In this document: positions 1-6,123 of the stretch, in pieces | Layout of the letters: the number at the start of each line of letters is the position of its first letter | How positions within the stretch are numbered: the first letter of the stretch is position 1 | Translations under genes and position numbers: made by a program | Assembly: GCA_009885905.1 (NCBI GenBank) | Contig: VFJU01000153.1 | Location: 1 to 6,123, forward strand | Source of the DNA: Verrucomicrobiota bacterium | GTDB taxonomy: Bacteria > Verrucomicrobiota > Verrucomicrobiia > Verrucomicrobiales > Akkermansiaceae | DNA: 6,123 bases | Direction: 5' to 3' | Notes under the pieces: model-generated | Database searches by the model: none | What the model was told of the DNA's origin: nothing | Seen by the model: the letters and a program-made list of their open reading frames with translations, nothing else

Positions 1-1350
1 GCGGGCATCGTTTTCAAGCGCGCCTATTGCCAGCAAGCGGTCTGCTCTCCGTCGCGCAGCAGTCTGATGACCGGCACCCGCCCGGACACGACGAAGGTGT
101 GGGATCTGGTCACTCATTTCCGCAAGAACACGCCGGATGTCGTCACGCTCGGTCAGTATTTCAAGGAAAATGGCTATTTTGTCCAAGGTATGGGGAAAAT
201 CTATCATGGCAGCCTCAGCGACGATCCCACCTGGTCGATACCCGTAAAAACGCCCGATGCGGCCAAGTATGCCCTGCCGGAGAACGTCAAACTTGATCAG
301 CGACAGTACGAAAATGCGGCAGTTGGCGACGGAAATTCAAAACCGAAGAAGAAGAAGAAGCCGACCGACGGCATAACACCCGAAGGGCTTCCTTCCAGCA
401 AATACAACTCTCGCGGCCCGGCATTTGAGGCGGCGGACGTGCCGGACAACACCTTCCAAGACGGAAAAGTCGCCGAGCTTGCGGTGACCACGTTGCGTGA
501 CATGAGTCAAAAAGATCAACCGTTTTTCCTCGCGGTGGGATTCATCAAACCGCATCTCCCGTTTGTTTCGCCGAAAAAATACTGGGACCTCTATGATCCG
601 GCCACGATCAAACTCGCACCGAACAATTTCTATCCAAAAGACGCTCCAAAATACGCGATTCGGAACTACGCTAATGAAGTAAGGAGCTATTACGGCATTC
701 CTGTTGAGACGATTCCCGATGACCTCGCCCGCCAACTCAAGCACGGCTACTACGCCGCCATCAGCTACATGGATGCGCAAGTCGGTAAGTTGCTCGACGA
801 GCTCGACCTCCTCGGACTCCGCGAAAACACCATCGTCATCCTGTGGGGTGACCATGGCTGGAAACTAGGCGAACACAGCGGCTGGGCCAAGCACAGCAAC
901 ACCGAGAACGACACCAACGCGCCGCTGATCCTTTCCGCGCCAGGCATGAAAACTCCCGGGATTACCACCGACGCGTTGGTGGAGTTTGTGGATATCTATC
1001 CATCGCTCGCCGATTTGGCTGGTCTGAAACTGCCAGCCCATCTGGAAGGTACCAGTTTCAAGCCCCTGCTTGACGAACCCAAGCGCCCATGGAAGCCCGC
1101 CGCATTCAGCCAATATCCGCGTGATGAATTGATGGGCTATTCGATGCGCACCGACCGCCATCGTTTCACCGTCTGGGTCGATTCCAAGGATCACTCGAAA
1201 GTCGATGCCATCGAACTCTACGATGAGCAAACCGACCCGCAGGAAAATACGAACATCGCCAACGACCCGGCAAATGCCGCCCTCATCGCCCAACTGATGG
1301 AGCAATGGAAAAAAGGCTGGCAAGGTGCAAAGCTGGCGGTCGCTCCTTAA
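1..1350 (+). CDS. Sulfatase, iduronate-2-sulfatase-like (5'-truncated by window)
   Basis: This is a formylglycine-dependent type I sulfatase (PF00884) that hydrolyses sulfate esters, probably on a polysaccharide fragment. The frame is open from base 1 and gives 449 residues before the TAA. The signature C-S-P-S-R begins at visible residue 15 (bases 43-45), the Cys that would become formylglycine, followed by SSLMTGTRPDTTKVWDL, the wording typical of the iduronate-2-sulfatase group (SulfAtlas S1_7-like). Other active-site counterparts of human IDS are visible: Arg19, Lys66 and His69 in GKIYH, His185 in KPHLPF, Asp284-His285 in GDHGWKLGEH, and Lys297 in WAKHSN. The C-terminal part has MGYSMRTDRHRF and ELYDEQTDPQENTN, as in this family. 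The missing N-terminus should carry the signal peptide and the first metal-binding Asp pair, so export cannot be judged. An ATG at base 67 lies inside the catalytic motif and is not the start. An upstream maturase is needed but not seen. The exact substrate is unknown. Confidence 0.94.
   Translation, partial: AGIVFKRAYCQQAVCSPSRSSLMTGTRPDTTKVWDLVTHFRKNTPDVVTLGQYFKENGYFVQGMGKIYHGSLSDDPTWSIPVKTPDAAKYALPENVKLDQRQYENAAVGDGNSKPKKKKKPTDGITPEGLPSSKYNSRGPAFEAADVPDNTFQDGKVAELAVTTLRDMSQKDQPFFLAVGFIKPHLPFVSPKKYWDLYDPATIKLAPNNFYPKDAPKYAIRNYANEVRSYYGIPVETIPDDLARQLKHGYYAAISYMDAQVGKLLDELDLLGLRENTIVILWGDHGWKLGEHSGWAKHSNTENDTNAPLILSAPGMKTPGITTDALVEFVDIYPSLADLAGLKLPAHLEGTSFKPLLDEPKRPWKPAAFSQYPRDELMGYSMRTDRHRFTVWVDSKDHSKVDAIELYDEQTDPQENTNIANDPANAALIAQLMEQWKKGWQGAKLAVAP
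346..360 (+). repeat. (AAG)5 run encoding five lysines in the sulfatase
   Basis: Five consecutive in-frame AAG codons encode Lys116-Lys120 (visible numbering) after a proline, in a hydrophilic stretch between the GKIYH motif and the conserved core resuming near GPAFEAADVPD. It is a short trinucleotide repeat in a probable surface loop. A copy-number change would alter loop length but not reading frame. Confidence 0.7.
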
Positions 1351-1364
1351 ACAGTTTCTCAAGC
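1351..1364 (+). other. 14-base intergenic spacer, no Shine-Dalgarno
   Basis: Only 14 bases separate the sulfatase TAA from the GH2 ATG at 1365. They contain no AGGAGG-like element and no hairpin terminator. This supports cotranscription of the two genes, with initiation either by translational coupling or without a Shine-Dalgarno site. Confidence 0.7.
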
Positions 1365-3821
1365 ATGAACCTCTTCTCGATCTCCAAGACTTTAGTAATC
1401 TCCGCTGTTGGCCTATCCGCGGCCCTTGCCAACCTTGCCAGTGCCCAGTCCAGTCAGCGTCTCGCCGATGGCTGGGAATACCATCAAGGCTCGCTCGGCA
1501 GCACTTGGGAAATCTGGCGCGGCGACGCGGCCACGGACAATGTCACTTGGAAGCCGGTCACCCTGCCGCATAGTTTCAACGGCCGCGATGCGGTCGATCC
1601 GGATACCCGCTACTATCAAGGGCCAGGCTGGTATCGGAAACAAATCAAGGTGGCCAACCCGTTTCCTAACGGCCGAACCCTGCTCCACTTCGACGGCGCG
1701 GGACAATGGTCCGAAGTTTTCGTGGGAATGGATAAAGTCGGTGGCCACGTCGGCGGCTACGACGAATGGTCGGTGGATCTAACCGATGCGGTCGCGAAGT
1801 TTGAAGACAAGGCTGCGATTCCTTTCGCCGTCCGCTGTGACAACTCGCGCGATGCCGAGACCATCCCGTCCGATCTCAGCGACTTCAACCGCTACGGCGG
1901 GATCTATCGGCACGTGACACTCAGCTACGTGCCAGCCATTTCGGTGGAGCGAGTCCACATCGAGCCCGTTCTGACCCTCGACGGCAAGGCGTCCGTCAAG
2001 GTGCGCTCCCGTTTGTTCAACCCGACTTCTCTAACCGAAGAAACCGAGCTGAAACTGGAAATCACCGACCCGTCCGGAAAGGTCATTCACAGCGTCTCCC
2101 AAAAGCTCGCGCCGTGGTCCGGTGACAAGGAAATCAACGCCTTTGAGATCGCCAAGCCGGAACTGTGGTCACCGAAGACGCCAGCGCTCTACCGCTGCGT
2201 GGTCACGCTGAAATCCAAGCACGGCGAACAGCAAGTGACCGAACGTTTCGGCGTGCGCTCGGTCGAGTGGGTGAAGAACGGCCCGTTCAAACTCAACGGT
2301 GAGCGCCTGCTGCTGCGCGGCACGCATTACCACGAAGACCACTCCGGCACTGCCTCCGCCGTGCCGGATGATGTGGTCCGTGCCACCTTTCAGTCGATGA
2401 AGGACATGGGGGCGAATTTCGTCCGGCTTGGACACCATCAACAAGCGCCGCTGGTGCTGAATCTCTGCGACGAACTCGGACTGTTAGTCTGGGAGGAAAT
2501 CCCCTGGTGCCGCGGTGGTCTTGGCGGCGAGCGTTTCCGAAATCAAGCCCGCGACATGCTCCGCAACCTCATCGATCAGCATTACAACCATCCATCCGTG
2601 ATTCTCTGGGGATTGGGCAACGAGAACGACTGGCCCGGTGATTTCGAGAAATTCGACAAGCAAGCCATCCGCGACTTCATGACGGAGCTCAACACGTTGG
2701 CCCACAAGCTCGACCCGTCGCGCAAGACCAGCATCCGCCGCTGTGATTTCTGCAAAGACATCATCGACGTCTACTCACCGAGCATCTGGGCGGGTTGGTA
2801 TAGTGGTCGCTACACCGAGTATCGAAAATCCACCGAAAAAGCGATCCAAGACACGCCCCACTTTTTTCATGCTGAATACGGCGGCGACAGTCATGCCGGA
2901 CGCCACTCGGAAGATCCCGAGAAGTTTCTCGCAGATATTGCAACAGGCAAGGGGACGGCTGAAGTGGGCAAGGCCTACAAAGCCACCGGTGGACCAAAGC
3001 GCCCATCCAAAGACGGCGACTGGTCGGAGAGTTATATGGTCAATCTGTTCGACTGGCATCTCAAGGAGATGGAACAAATGCCAAATCTCACCGGCGCGGC
3101 ACAGTGGATTTTCAAGGACTTCTCTACCCCTCTTCGCCCGGAAAACCCGGTTCCTTACGTCAACCAAAAGGGGGTCGTCGAAAGAGATGGCACGCCCAAG
3201 GAAAGCTACTACGTCTATCAGAGTTACTGGGCGGATAAGCCGATGGTTCACATCTATGGTCACACTTGGCCAATTCGTTGGGGCAAGTCGGGTGAAGACA
3301 AGGAGGTCAAGGTTTATTCAAACTGCAAAGAGGTCGAGTTGTTCGTTAATGATATTTCGGTCGGGGTCAAACGTCGCGATGTTTCTCAATACCCTGCCGC
3401 CGGACTGAGTTGGCGCGTACCATTCAAGGATGGCAGTAACTCGTTGCGTGCTGTTGTTAGAGATGCTGGGGTATCACTCACTGATGAAGTTCAACTAACA
3501 TATCAGACTGCTGTCTGGGGTGCTCCTGCTAAACTCGGGATTAAAAAAATCGCTGGGTCCGATGGAGTCGTGACCATTGAAGCGCGTCTTTATGACGCCA
3601 AAGGTGTTCTTTGTCTCGATGCCGCAAACTTGGTGAAATTTGGTCTTACTGGAAACGGGCGGTTGCTCGATAACCTTGGCACAGCGACTGGTTCACGCAT
3701 GGTGCAGTTGGCGAATGGCCGTGCCCAGATCCGTGTTCAAATTGATGGCGCCAAGGTGGTGGCAAGTGTTTCCACCGACGGAATTGACGCTGAATTCATC
3801 CATTTGAAAAAGTCGAAATGA
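1365..3821 (+). CDS. Exported GH2 beta-glycosidase (galactosidase/glucuronidase type)
   Basis: This is a family 2 glycoside hydrolase of 818 residues that would release a terminal beta-linked sugar with retention of configuration. The ATG at 1365 is chosen because it starts a clear signal peptide (MNLFSISK, a hydrophobic stretch, cleavage after ASA at residue 27). An in-frame ATG at 1305 would put 20 polar residues in front of it and overlap the sulfatase. Domains in order: sugar-binding jelly roll (~30-190, with LPHSFNG and FNRYGGIYRHV), Ig-like domain (~192-296), TIM barrel (~300-605), DUF4982-like domain (~640-715, YSNCKEVELFVND), and a C-terminal Ig-like domain (~720-812). The acid/base is Glu420 in WGLGNEND (bases 2622-2624). 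The nucleophile is Glu504 in HAEYGGD (2874-2876). RGTHYHED (from Arg318) and RLGHH (354-358) supply other active-site residues. Asn600-Gln-Lys602 matches the N-x-K motif of beta-glucuronidases. Substrate is therefore beta-galactoside or beta-glucuronide; the sequence does not decide. Base composition falls in the last ~500 bases. Confidence 0.93.
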   Translation: MNLFSISKTLVISAVGLSAALANLASAQSSQRLADGWEYHQGSLGSTWEIWRGDAATDNVTWKPVTLPHSFNGRDAVDPDTRYYQGPGWYRKQIKVANPFPNGRTLLHFDGAGQWSEVFVGMDKVGGHVGGYDEWSVDLTDAVAKFEDKAAIPFAVRCDNSRDAETIPSDLSDFNRYGGIYRHVTLSYVPAISVERVHIEPVLTLDGKASVKVRSRLFNPTSLTEETELKLEITDPSGKVIHSVSQKLAPWSGDKEINAFEIAKPELWSPKTPALYRCVVTLKSKHGEQQVTERFGVRSVEWVKNGPFKLNGERLLLRGTHYHEDHSGTASAVPDDVVRATFQSMKDMGANFVRLGHHQQAPLVLNLCDELGLLVWEEIPWCRGGLGGERFRNQARDMLRNLIDQHYNHPSVILWGLGNENDWPGDFEKFDKQAIRDFMTELNTLAHKLDPSRKTSIRRCDFCKDIIDVYSPSIWAGWYSGRYTEYRKSTEKAIQDTPHFFHAEYGGDSHAGRHSEDPEKFLADIATGKGTAEVGKAYKATGGPKRPSKDGDWSESYMVNLFDWHLKEMEQMPNLTGAAQWIFKDFSTPLRPENPVPYVNQKGVVERDGTPKESYYVYQSYWADKPMVHIYGHTWPIRWGKSGEDKEVKVYSNCKEVELFVNDISVGVKRRDVSQYPAAGLSWRVPFKDGSNSLRAVVRDAGVSLTDEVQLTYQTAVWGAPAKLGIKKIAGSDGVVTIEARLYDAKGVLCLDAANLVKFGLTGNGRLLDNLGTATGSRMVQLANGRAQIRVQIDGAKVVASVSTDGIDAEFIHLKKSK
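3818..3821 (+). other. ATGA stop/start overlap
   Basis: The TGA of the GH2 gene (3819-3821) shares bases with the ATG of the lyase gene (3818-3820). This four-base overlap is a common arrangement for translational coupling within an operon. The bases just upstream are A-rich with only a weak purine run and no good Shine-Dalgarno, which fits reinitiation by ribosomes finishing the GH2 frame. Confidence 0.85.
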
Positions 3822-6123
3822 AGATTTTTCTCCTGCTCCCTATATTGTTTCTCGCATCGCTTCCTACCGTTTGTTCTGCGGAGGGGGTCGATCGTGTTGG
3901 AAACACTGACGTTAAGTTTTACACGGTGAAACCAGCCGACTTGGCTGAAATCAAAACTCGATTGTTGGCGGGTGACCCGTCTTTGAATCGTGCATTGAAA
4001 AACTTAATCAAAGACGCGGACAGAGCTTTGAAAGTCAGTCCGCCTACGGTGACAGATAAGGCGAAGGCTCCTGTCAGCGGAGATAAGCACGACTACATGA
4101 CCAGTGCCCCATACTTTTGGCCAGATCCTAACACGGCGGATGGACTTCCTTTCATTCGTCACGATGGCAAGGTGAATCCTGAGTCACGCAGCGACGTTTA
4201 TGATCACAATCGAAATGGGCTGATGGCGGCCACAGTCGAGACATTGTGCTTGGCATATTATTACACGGGCAAAGAAATTTACGCGGCACAGGCCGCCAAG
4301 TTTTTACGCACGTGGTTTTTGAATCCCGCGACGCGGATGAACCCGAATCTAAATTTTGCTCAAGCGGTCTCTGGTAAGTCCACCGGGCGTGGAACTGGCA
4401 TCATCGAGGGACGAAATCTATCCAATGCAGCAGACTTTTCCGGCTTGCTTGCTGGTTCGGAGTCTTGGACTTCAAGCGACGATGTGGCGCTGAAAGCGTG
4501 GTTGGCAAAGTTCCTCGATTGGATGCTCACGAGTGAGAATGGTCGCGAAGAAGCCGCGGCATCTAACAACCATGGTACCTTCTACGACACGCAAGTGATG
4601 CGGCTTGCATTGCTGCTGGGTCGTAAAGATCTTGCCATGCAATATGCTGAGGCCGCCAAAACGAAGCGTATCAATGTACAAATCGAAGCAGATGGCCGTC
4701 AGCCGTTAGAGTTGGAGCGTCAAACCTCACTTGGCTATTCGTTCTTCAATCTTGAGGCGTTGTTCGAGTTGGCGACGCTCGGAGAATTTGTCGGCGTGGA
4801 CCTTTGGAATTACCAAAGTCCCGATGGACGCGGAATCCAGAAAGCAGTGGATTTTCTCCTTCCTTACGTAGGGAAATCACCGAAAAAATGGCCATACAAG
4901 CAGATTAAACCACTCGAGTTTGATGGATTCTCTCCAGTTCTCTTTAAAGCCGCATCGGTCTATCAAGATTCGAAATATCAGCGCGTGTTGTCTGAGGCGG
5001 GTTCTCTTGCTGGAGAACGATTGCTGTTACTTTGTCCGTCGAGCGGATCAACAATCAGCGTTGCTGCGATTGACCGAGTAAGAGTGTTGAAAGTGGCTAA
5101 CGCGGCACTTAAGTTGAACCCGTTATCGATCACGAAATTTCGCTCGAAGCTGAGTGAGGGTGGTCCTAACGATTTTTACTCGAATGGTGACTACTGGTGG
5201 CCCAACCCGAAAACTTCGAGTGGTCTGCCTTATGTGAAGCGTGACGGTGAGACCAATCCGGAAAATTTCAATCATCACCGAGAGGTGGTGCTTCAACTGG
5301 GTGATTCTGTTGCGGCGTTAGGAGCGGCTTACAAGATCACTCACCATGGCAAGTATGCCAAGAAGGCCGCGGAACTGTTAGATGGTTTCTTTCTAGACTC
5401 TGCGACACGGATGAATCCGCACTTGAAATATGCCCAAGCGGTTCCCGGTGTTTCATCTGGCCGTGGCATCGGTATCATCGACACTCTCCACCTCATTGAG
5501 ATCCCGGTCGCTATTGAAGCGATGAGAGATTCGAGTGCATTTTCGCCGAACGTCGCGGAGGGAATGAAGAATTGGTTTACGGAATACCTCGATTGGATGC
5601 TCACCAGTGAGAATGGCAAAGACGAGGCCGCGGCGAAAAATAATCACTCGGTGGCTTTTTGGACGCAGGCTGCAGTTTTCGCACGATTTACGCGGAATGA
5701 AAAGTGCTTGGATGAATGTCGCCGTCAGTTCACGGAGGTCTTTGTCCCAGAACAAATGGCAGCGGATGGCAGCTTTCCTTTAGAGCTCGCCCGTACCAAG
5801 CCATATGGATACTCCATTTTTCAACTCGATAACATGGCGATACTGTGCCAAGTGCTTTCCACTTCTAACAAGGATCTCTGGTCGTTCTCACTCCCCGACG
5901 GGCGTGGAATTCGAAAGGCCATTGGCTATTTGTATCCTTATTTAGCTGACAAGGCAAAATGGCCACTCAAGCCCGATGTCCAAGCTTGGGATGGATGGCC
6001 CGCAAGGCAGCCCAGTCTCCTTTTTGGAGGACTTGCGTTCTCAGAAAAGCCTTATCTTGAACTTTGGAAAAAATTGCCACCTGATCCGACCGATCTAGAA
6101 ATTCAGCGCAACATCGCGATCAC
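3818..6123 (+). CDS. Secreted two-domain alginate-lyase-like protein (3'-truncated)
   Basis: The frame runs without a stop to the window edge (768 codons). It starts with a signal peptide (MKIFLLLPILFLASLPTVCSA, cleavage after residue 21). Two alginate-lyase-like domains (PF05426, probably PL38-type) follow, at about 35-395 and 415-768. These enzymes cleave uronate-containing polysaccharides by beta-elimination. Each domain has the full candidate catalytic set: domain 1 has Asn251-His252 (NNH), Arg301 and Tyr307; domain 2 has His610 (NNH), Arg659 and Tyr665. His-to-Arg is 49 residues and Arg-to-Tyr 6 in both. Shared landmarks are YFWPDP/YWWPNP (from 99 and 459), ATRMNP, GRG-GII, LDWMLTSENG and SPDGRGI/LPDGRGI. 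Single-domain proteins of about 400 residues are the usual form, so the fusion is unusual. The ending DPTDLEIQRNIAI resembles, from memory, the C-terminus of domain-2-type proteins, so only a few residues may be missing. Alginate, glucuronan or another uronan could be the substrate. Confidence 0.9.
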   Translation, partial: MKIFLLLPILFLASLPTVCSAEGVDRVGNTDVKFYTVKPADLAEIKTRLLAGDPSLNRALKNLIKDADRALKVSPPTVTDKAKAPVSGDKHDYMTSAPYFWPDPNTADGLPFIRHDGKVNPESRSDVYDHNRNGLMAATVETLCLAYYYTGKEIYAAQAAKFLRTWFLNPATRMNPNLNFAQAVSGKSTGRGTGIIEGRNLSNAADFSGLLAGSESWTSSDDVALKAWLAKFLDWMLTSENGREEAAASNNHGTFYDTQVMRLALLLGRKDLAMQYAEAAKTKRINVQIEADGRQPLELERQTSLGYSFFNLEALFELATLGEFVGVDLWNYQSPDGRGIQKAVDFLLPYVGKSPKKWPYKQIKPLEFDGFSPVLFKAASVYQDSKYQRVLSEAGSLAGERLLLLCPSSGSTISVAAIDRVRVLKVANAALKLNPLSITKFRSKLSEGGPNDFYSNGDYWWPNPKTSSGLPYVKRDGETNPENFNHHREVVLQLGDSVAALGAAYKITHHGKYAKKAAELLDGFFLDSATRMNPHLKYAQAVPGVSSGRGIGIIDTLHLIEIPVAIEAMRDSSAFSPNVAEGMKNWFTEYLDWMLTSENGKDEAAAKNNHSVAFWTQAAVFARFTRNEKCLDECRRQFTEVFVPEQMAADGSFPLELARTKPYGYSIFQLDNMAILCQVLSTSNKDLWSFSLPDGRGIRKAIGYLYPYLADKAKWPLKPDVQAWDGWPARQPSLLFGGLAFSEKPYLELWKKLPPDPTDLEIQRNIAI
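3920..5002 (+). other. Alginate-lyase-like domain 1 (approximate limits)
   Basis: This is the first catalytic unit of the fused lyase. It carries RTWFLNPATRMNPNLNFAQA, STGRGTGIIEGRNLSN, LDWMLTSENG, EEAAASNNHGTFYDTQ, IEADGRQPLELERQTSLGYS and YQSPDGRGIQKAVDFLLPYV. These fit the general pattern of single-domain alginate lyase family proteins closely. Candidate catalytic residues are His252, Arg301 and Tyr307, by analogy with the His/Arg/Tyr set of the PL5 enzyme AlgL. Limits are estimated from where recognisable motifs begin and end. Confidence 0.75.
4514..4560 (+). repeat. Near-identical DNA segment, copy 1
   Basis: This 47-base segment encodes LDWMLTSENGREEAA in domain 1. It matches bases 5588-5634 at 40 of 47 positions without gaps. 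The first 29 bases differ at one position only, including third codon positions. The two copies are exactly 1074 bases (358 codons) apart. Confidence 0.8.
5060..6123 (+). other. Alginate-lyase-like domain 2, a different subfamily (open at right edge)
   Basis: This is the second catalytic unit. It begins around AIDRVRVLKVANAALKLNP and runs through GGPNDFYSNGDYWWPNP, HLKYAQAVPGVSSGRGIGII, DTLHLIEIPVAIEAM, AAAKNNHSVAFWTQ, MAADGSFPLELARTKPYGYS, LPDGRGIRKAIGYLYPYLAD and WDGWPARQPSLLFGGLAF. Candidate catalytic residues are His610, Arg659 and Tyr665. After the GRG-GII motif and after NNH its wording departs consistently from domain 1, which suggests a separate subfamily joined by fusion. No internal start codon with a ribosome site or signal peptide is seen at the junction, so I read it as part of one protein. 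Confidence 0.75.
5588..5634 (+). repeat. Near-identical DNA segment, copy 2
   Basis: This is the partner of 4514-4560, encoding LDWMLTSENGKDEAA in domain 2. The differences cluster in the second half (the Gly, Arg/Lys, Glu/Asp and Glu codons). The rest of the two domains is much more diverged. Confidence 0.8.

Noticed and set aside
337..855. Long minus-strand open frames opposite the sulfatase (also 865-1362, 1413-1748, 2775-3263)
   Set aside because: They lie antisense to well-supported genes, have no recognisable domains, and are expected by chance opposite GC-rich coding sequence.
1305..1364. Upstream ATG at 1305 as the GH2 start
   Set aside because: It adds 20 polar, charged residues before a well-formed signal peptide and overlaps the sulfatase C-terminus; ATG 1365 fits far better.
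2743..3408. 221-codon plus-strand frame inside the GH2 gene (also 27-296, 1325-1573, 1408-1782)
   Set aside because: It is an out-of-frame shadow of the GH2 catalytic barrel, rich in Arg, Ser and Thr with no domain signature; the GH2 frame carries all conserved motifs.
3866..3880. Possible lipoprotein signal around Cys19 (PTVC) of the lyase
   Set aside because: The residues before Cys do not fit a lipobox (Val rather than Ala/Gly/Ser at -1), while C-S-A at 19-21 is a good signal peptidase I site.
4980..5080. Assembly error or frameshift joining two separate lyase genes
   Set aside because: The frame is continuous, with no stop, start signal or signal peptide at the junction, and landmark spacing stays in frame on both sides; raw reads would settle it.
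3822..6123. Apparent 2.3 kb stretch without a closed gene
   Set aside because: It is not non-coding: frame 2 from ATG 3818 is open to the window end and encodes two recognisable domains; it only lacks a stop inside the window.
1..6123. tRNA, rRNA, CRISPR array, insertion sequence or terminator
   Set aside because: Essentially every base lies in the three coding frames, and I saw no array-like repeats, transposase motifs, or hairpin followed by a T-run in the short spacer.

Overview
The window reads as part of a polysaccharide-degradation cluster from a Gram-negative bacterium. It holds three closely packed plus-strand genes, two of them cut by the window edges. Sulfatases of the iduronate-2-sulfatase type, multi-domain GH2 enzymes and alginate-lyase-like proteins together are typical of the Verrucomicrobiota/Planctomycetota/Lentisphaerota group and of marine Bacteroidota. 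The moderate-to-high GC and the lack of Shine-Dalgarno sequences make me favour Verrucomicrobiota or a relative. This placement is inference, since no taxonomic marker gene is present.

Layout: (1) 1-1350, the C-terminal part of a formylglycine-dependent sulfatase; its start lies upstream of the window. (2) 1365-3821, a complete exported GH2 beta-glycosidase of 818 residues, 14 bases after the sulfatase stop. It has both catalytic glutamates and an N-x-K motif that in some GH2 enzymes recognises uronic acids. (3) 3818 to the window end, a secreted protein with two complete alginate-lyase-like (PF05426; probably PL38-type) domains in one chain. Its start overlaps the GH2 stop as ATGA. It is still open at the right edge, but probably close to its end. 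There is no non-coding stretch longer than 14 bases and no RNA gene, mobile element or CRISPR array.

Working together (inference), the twin-domain lyase would cleave a uronate-containing polymer, the GH2 would remove a terminal beta-linked sugar (possibly glucuronate), and the sulfatase would remove sulfate esters. That fits a sulfated uronate polysaccharide such as an ulvan-, fucan- or glycosaminoglycan-like polymer. The actual substrate cannot be read from the sequence.

The points most worth a second look are the two-domain lyase with both active sites apparently intact, a short stretch of near-identical DNA shared by its two diverged domains, and a clear fall in GC and C-ending codons near the 3' end of the GH2 gene that continues through the lyase gene.
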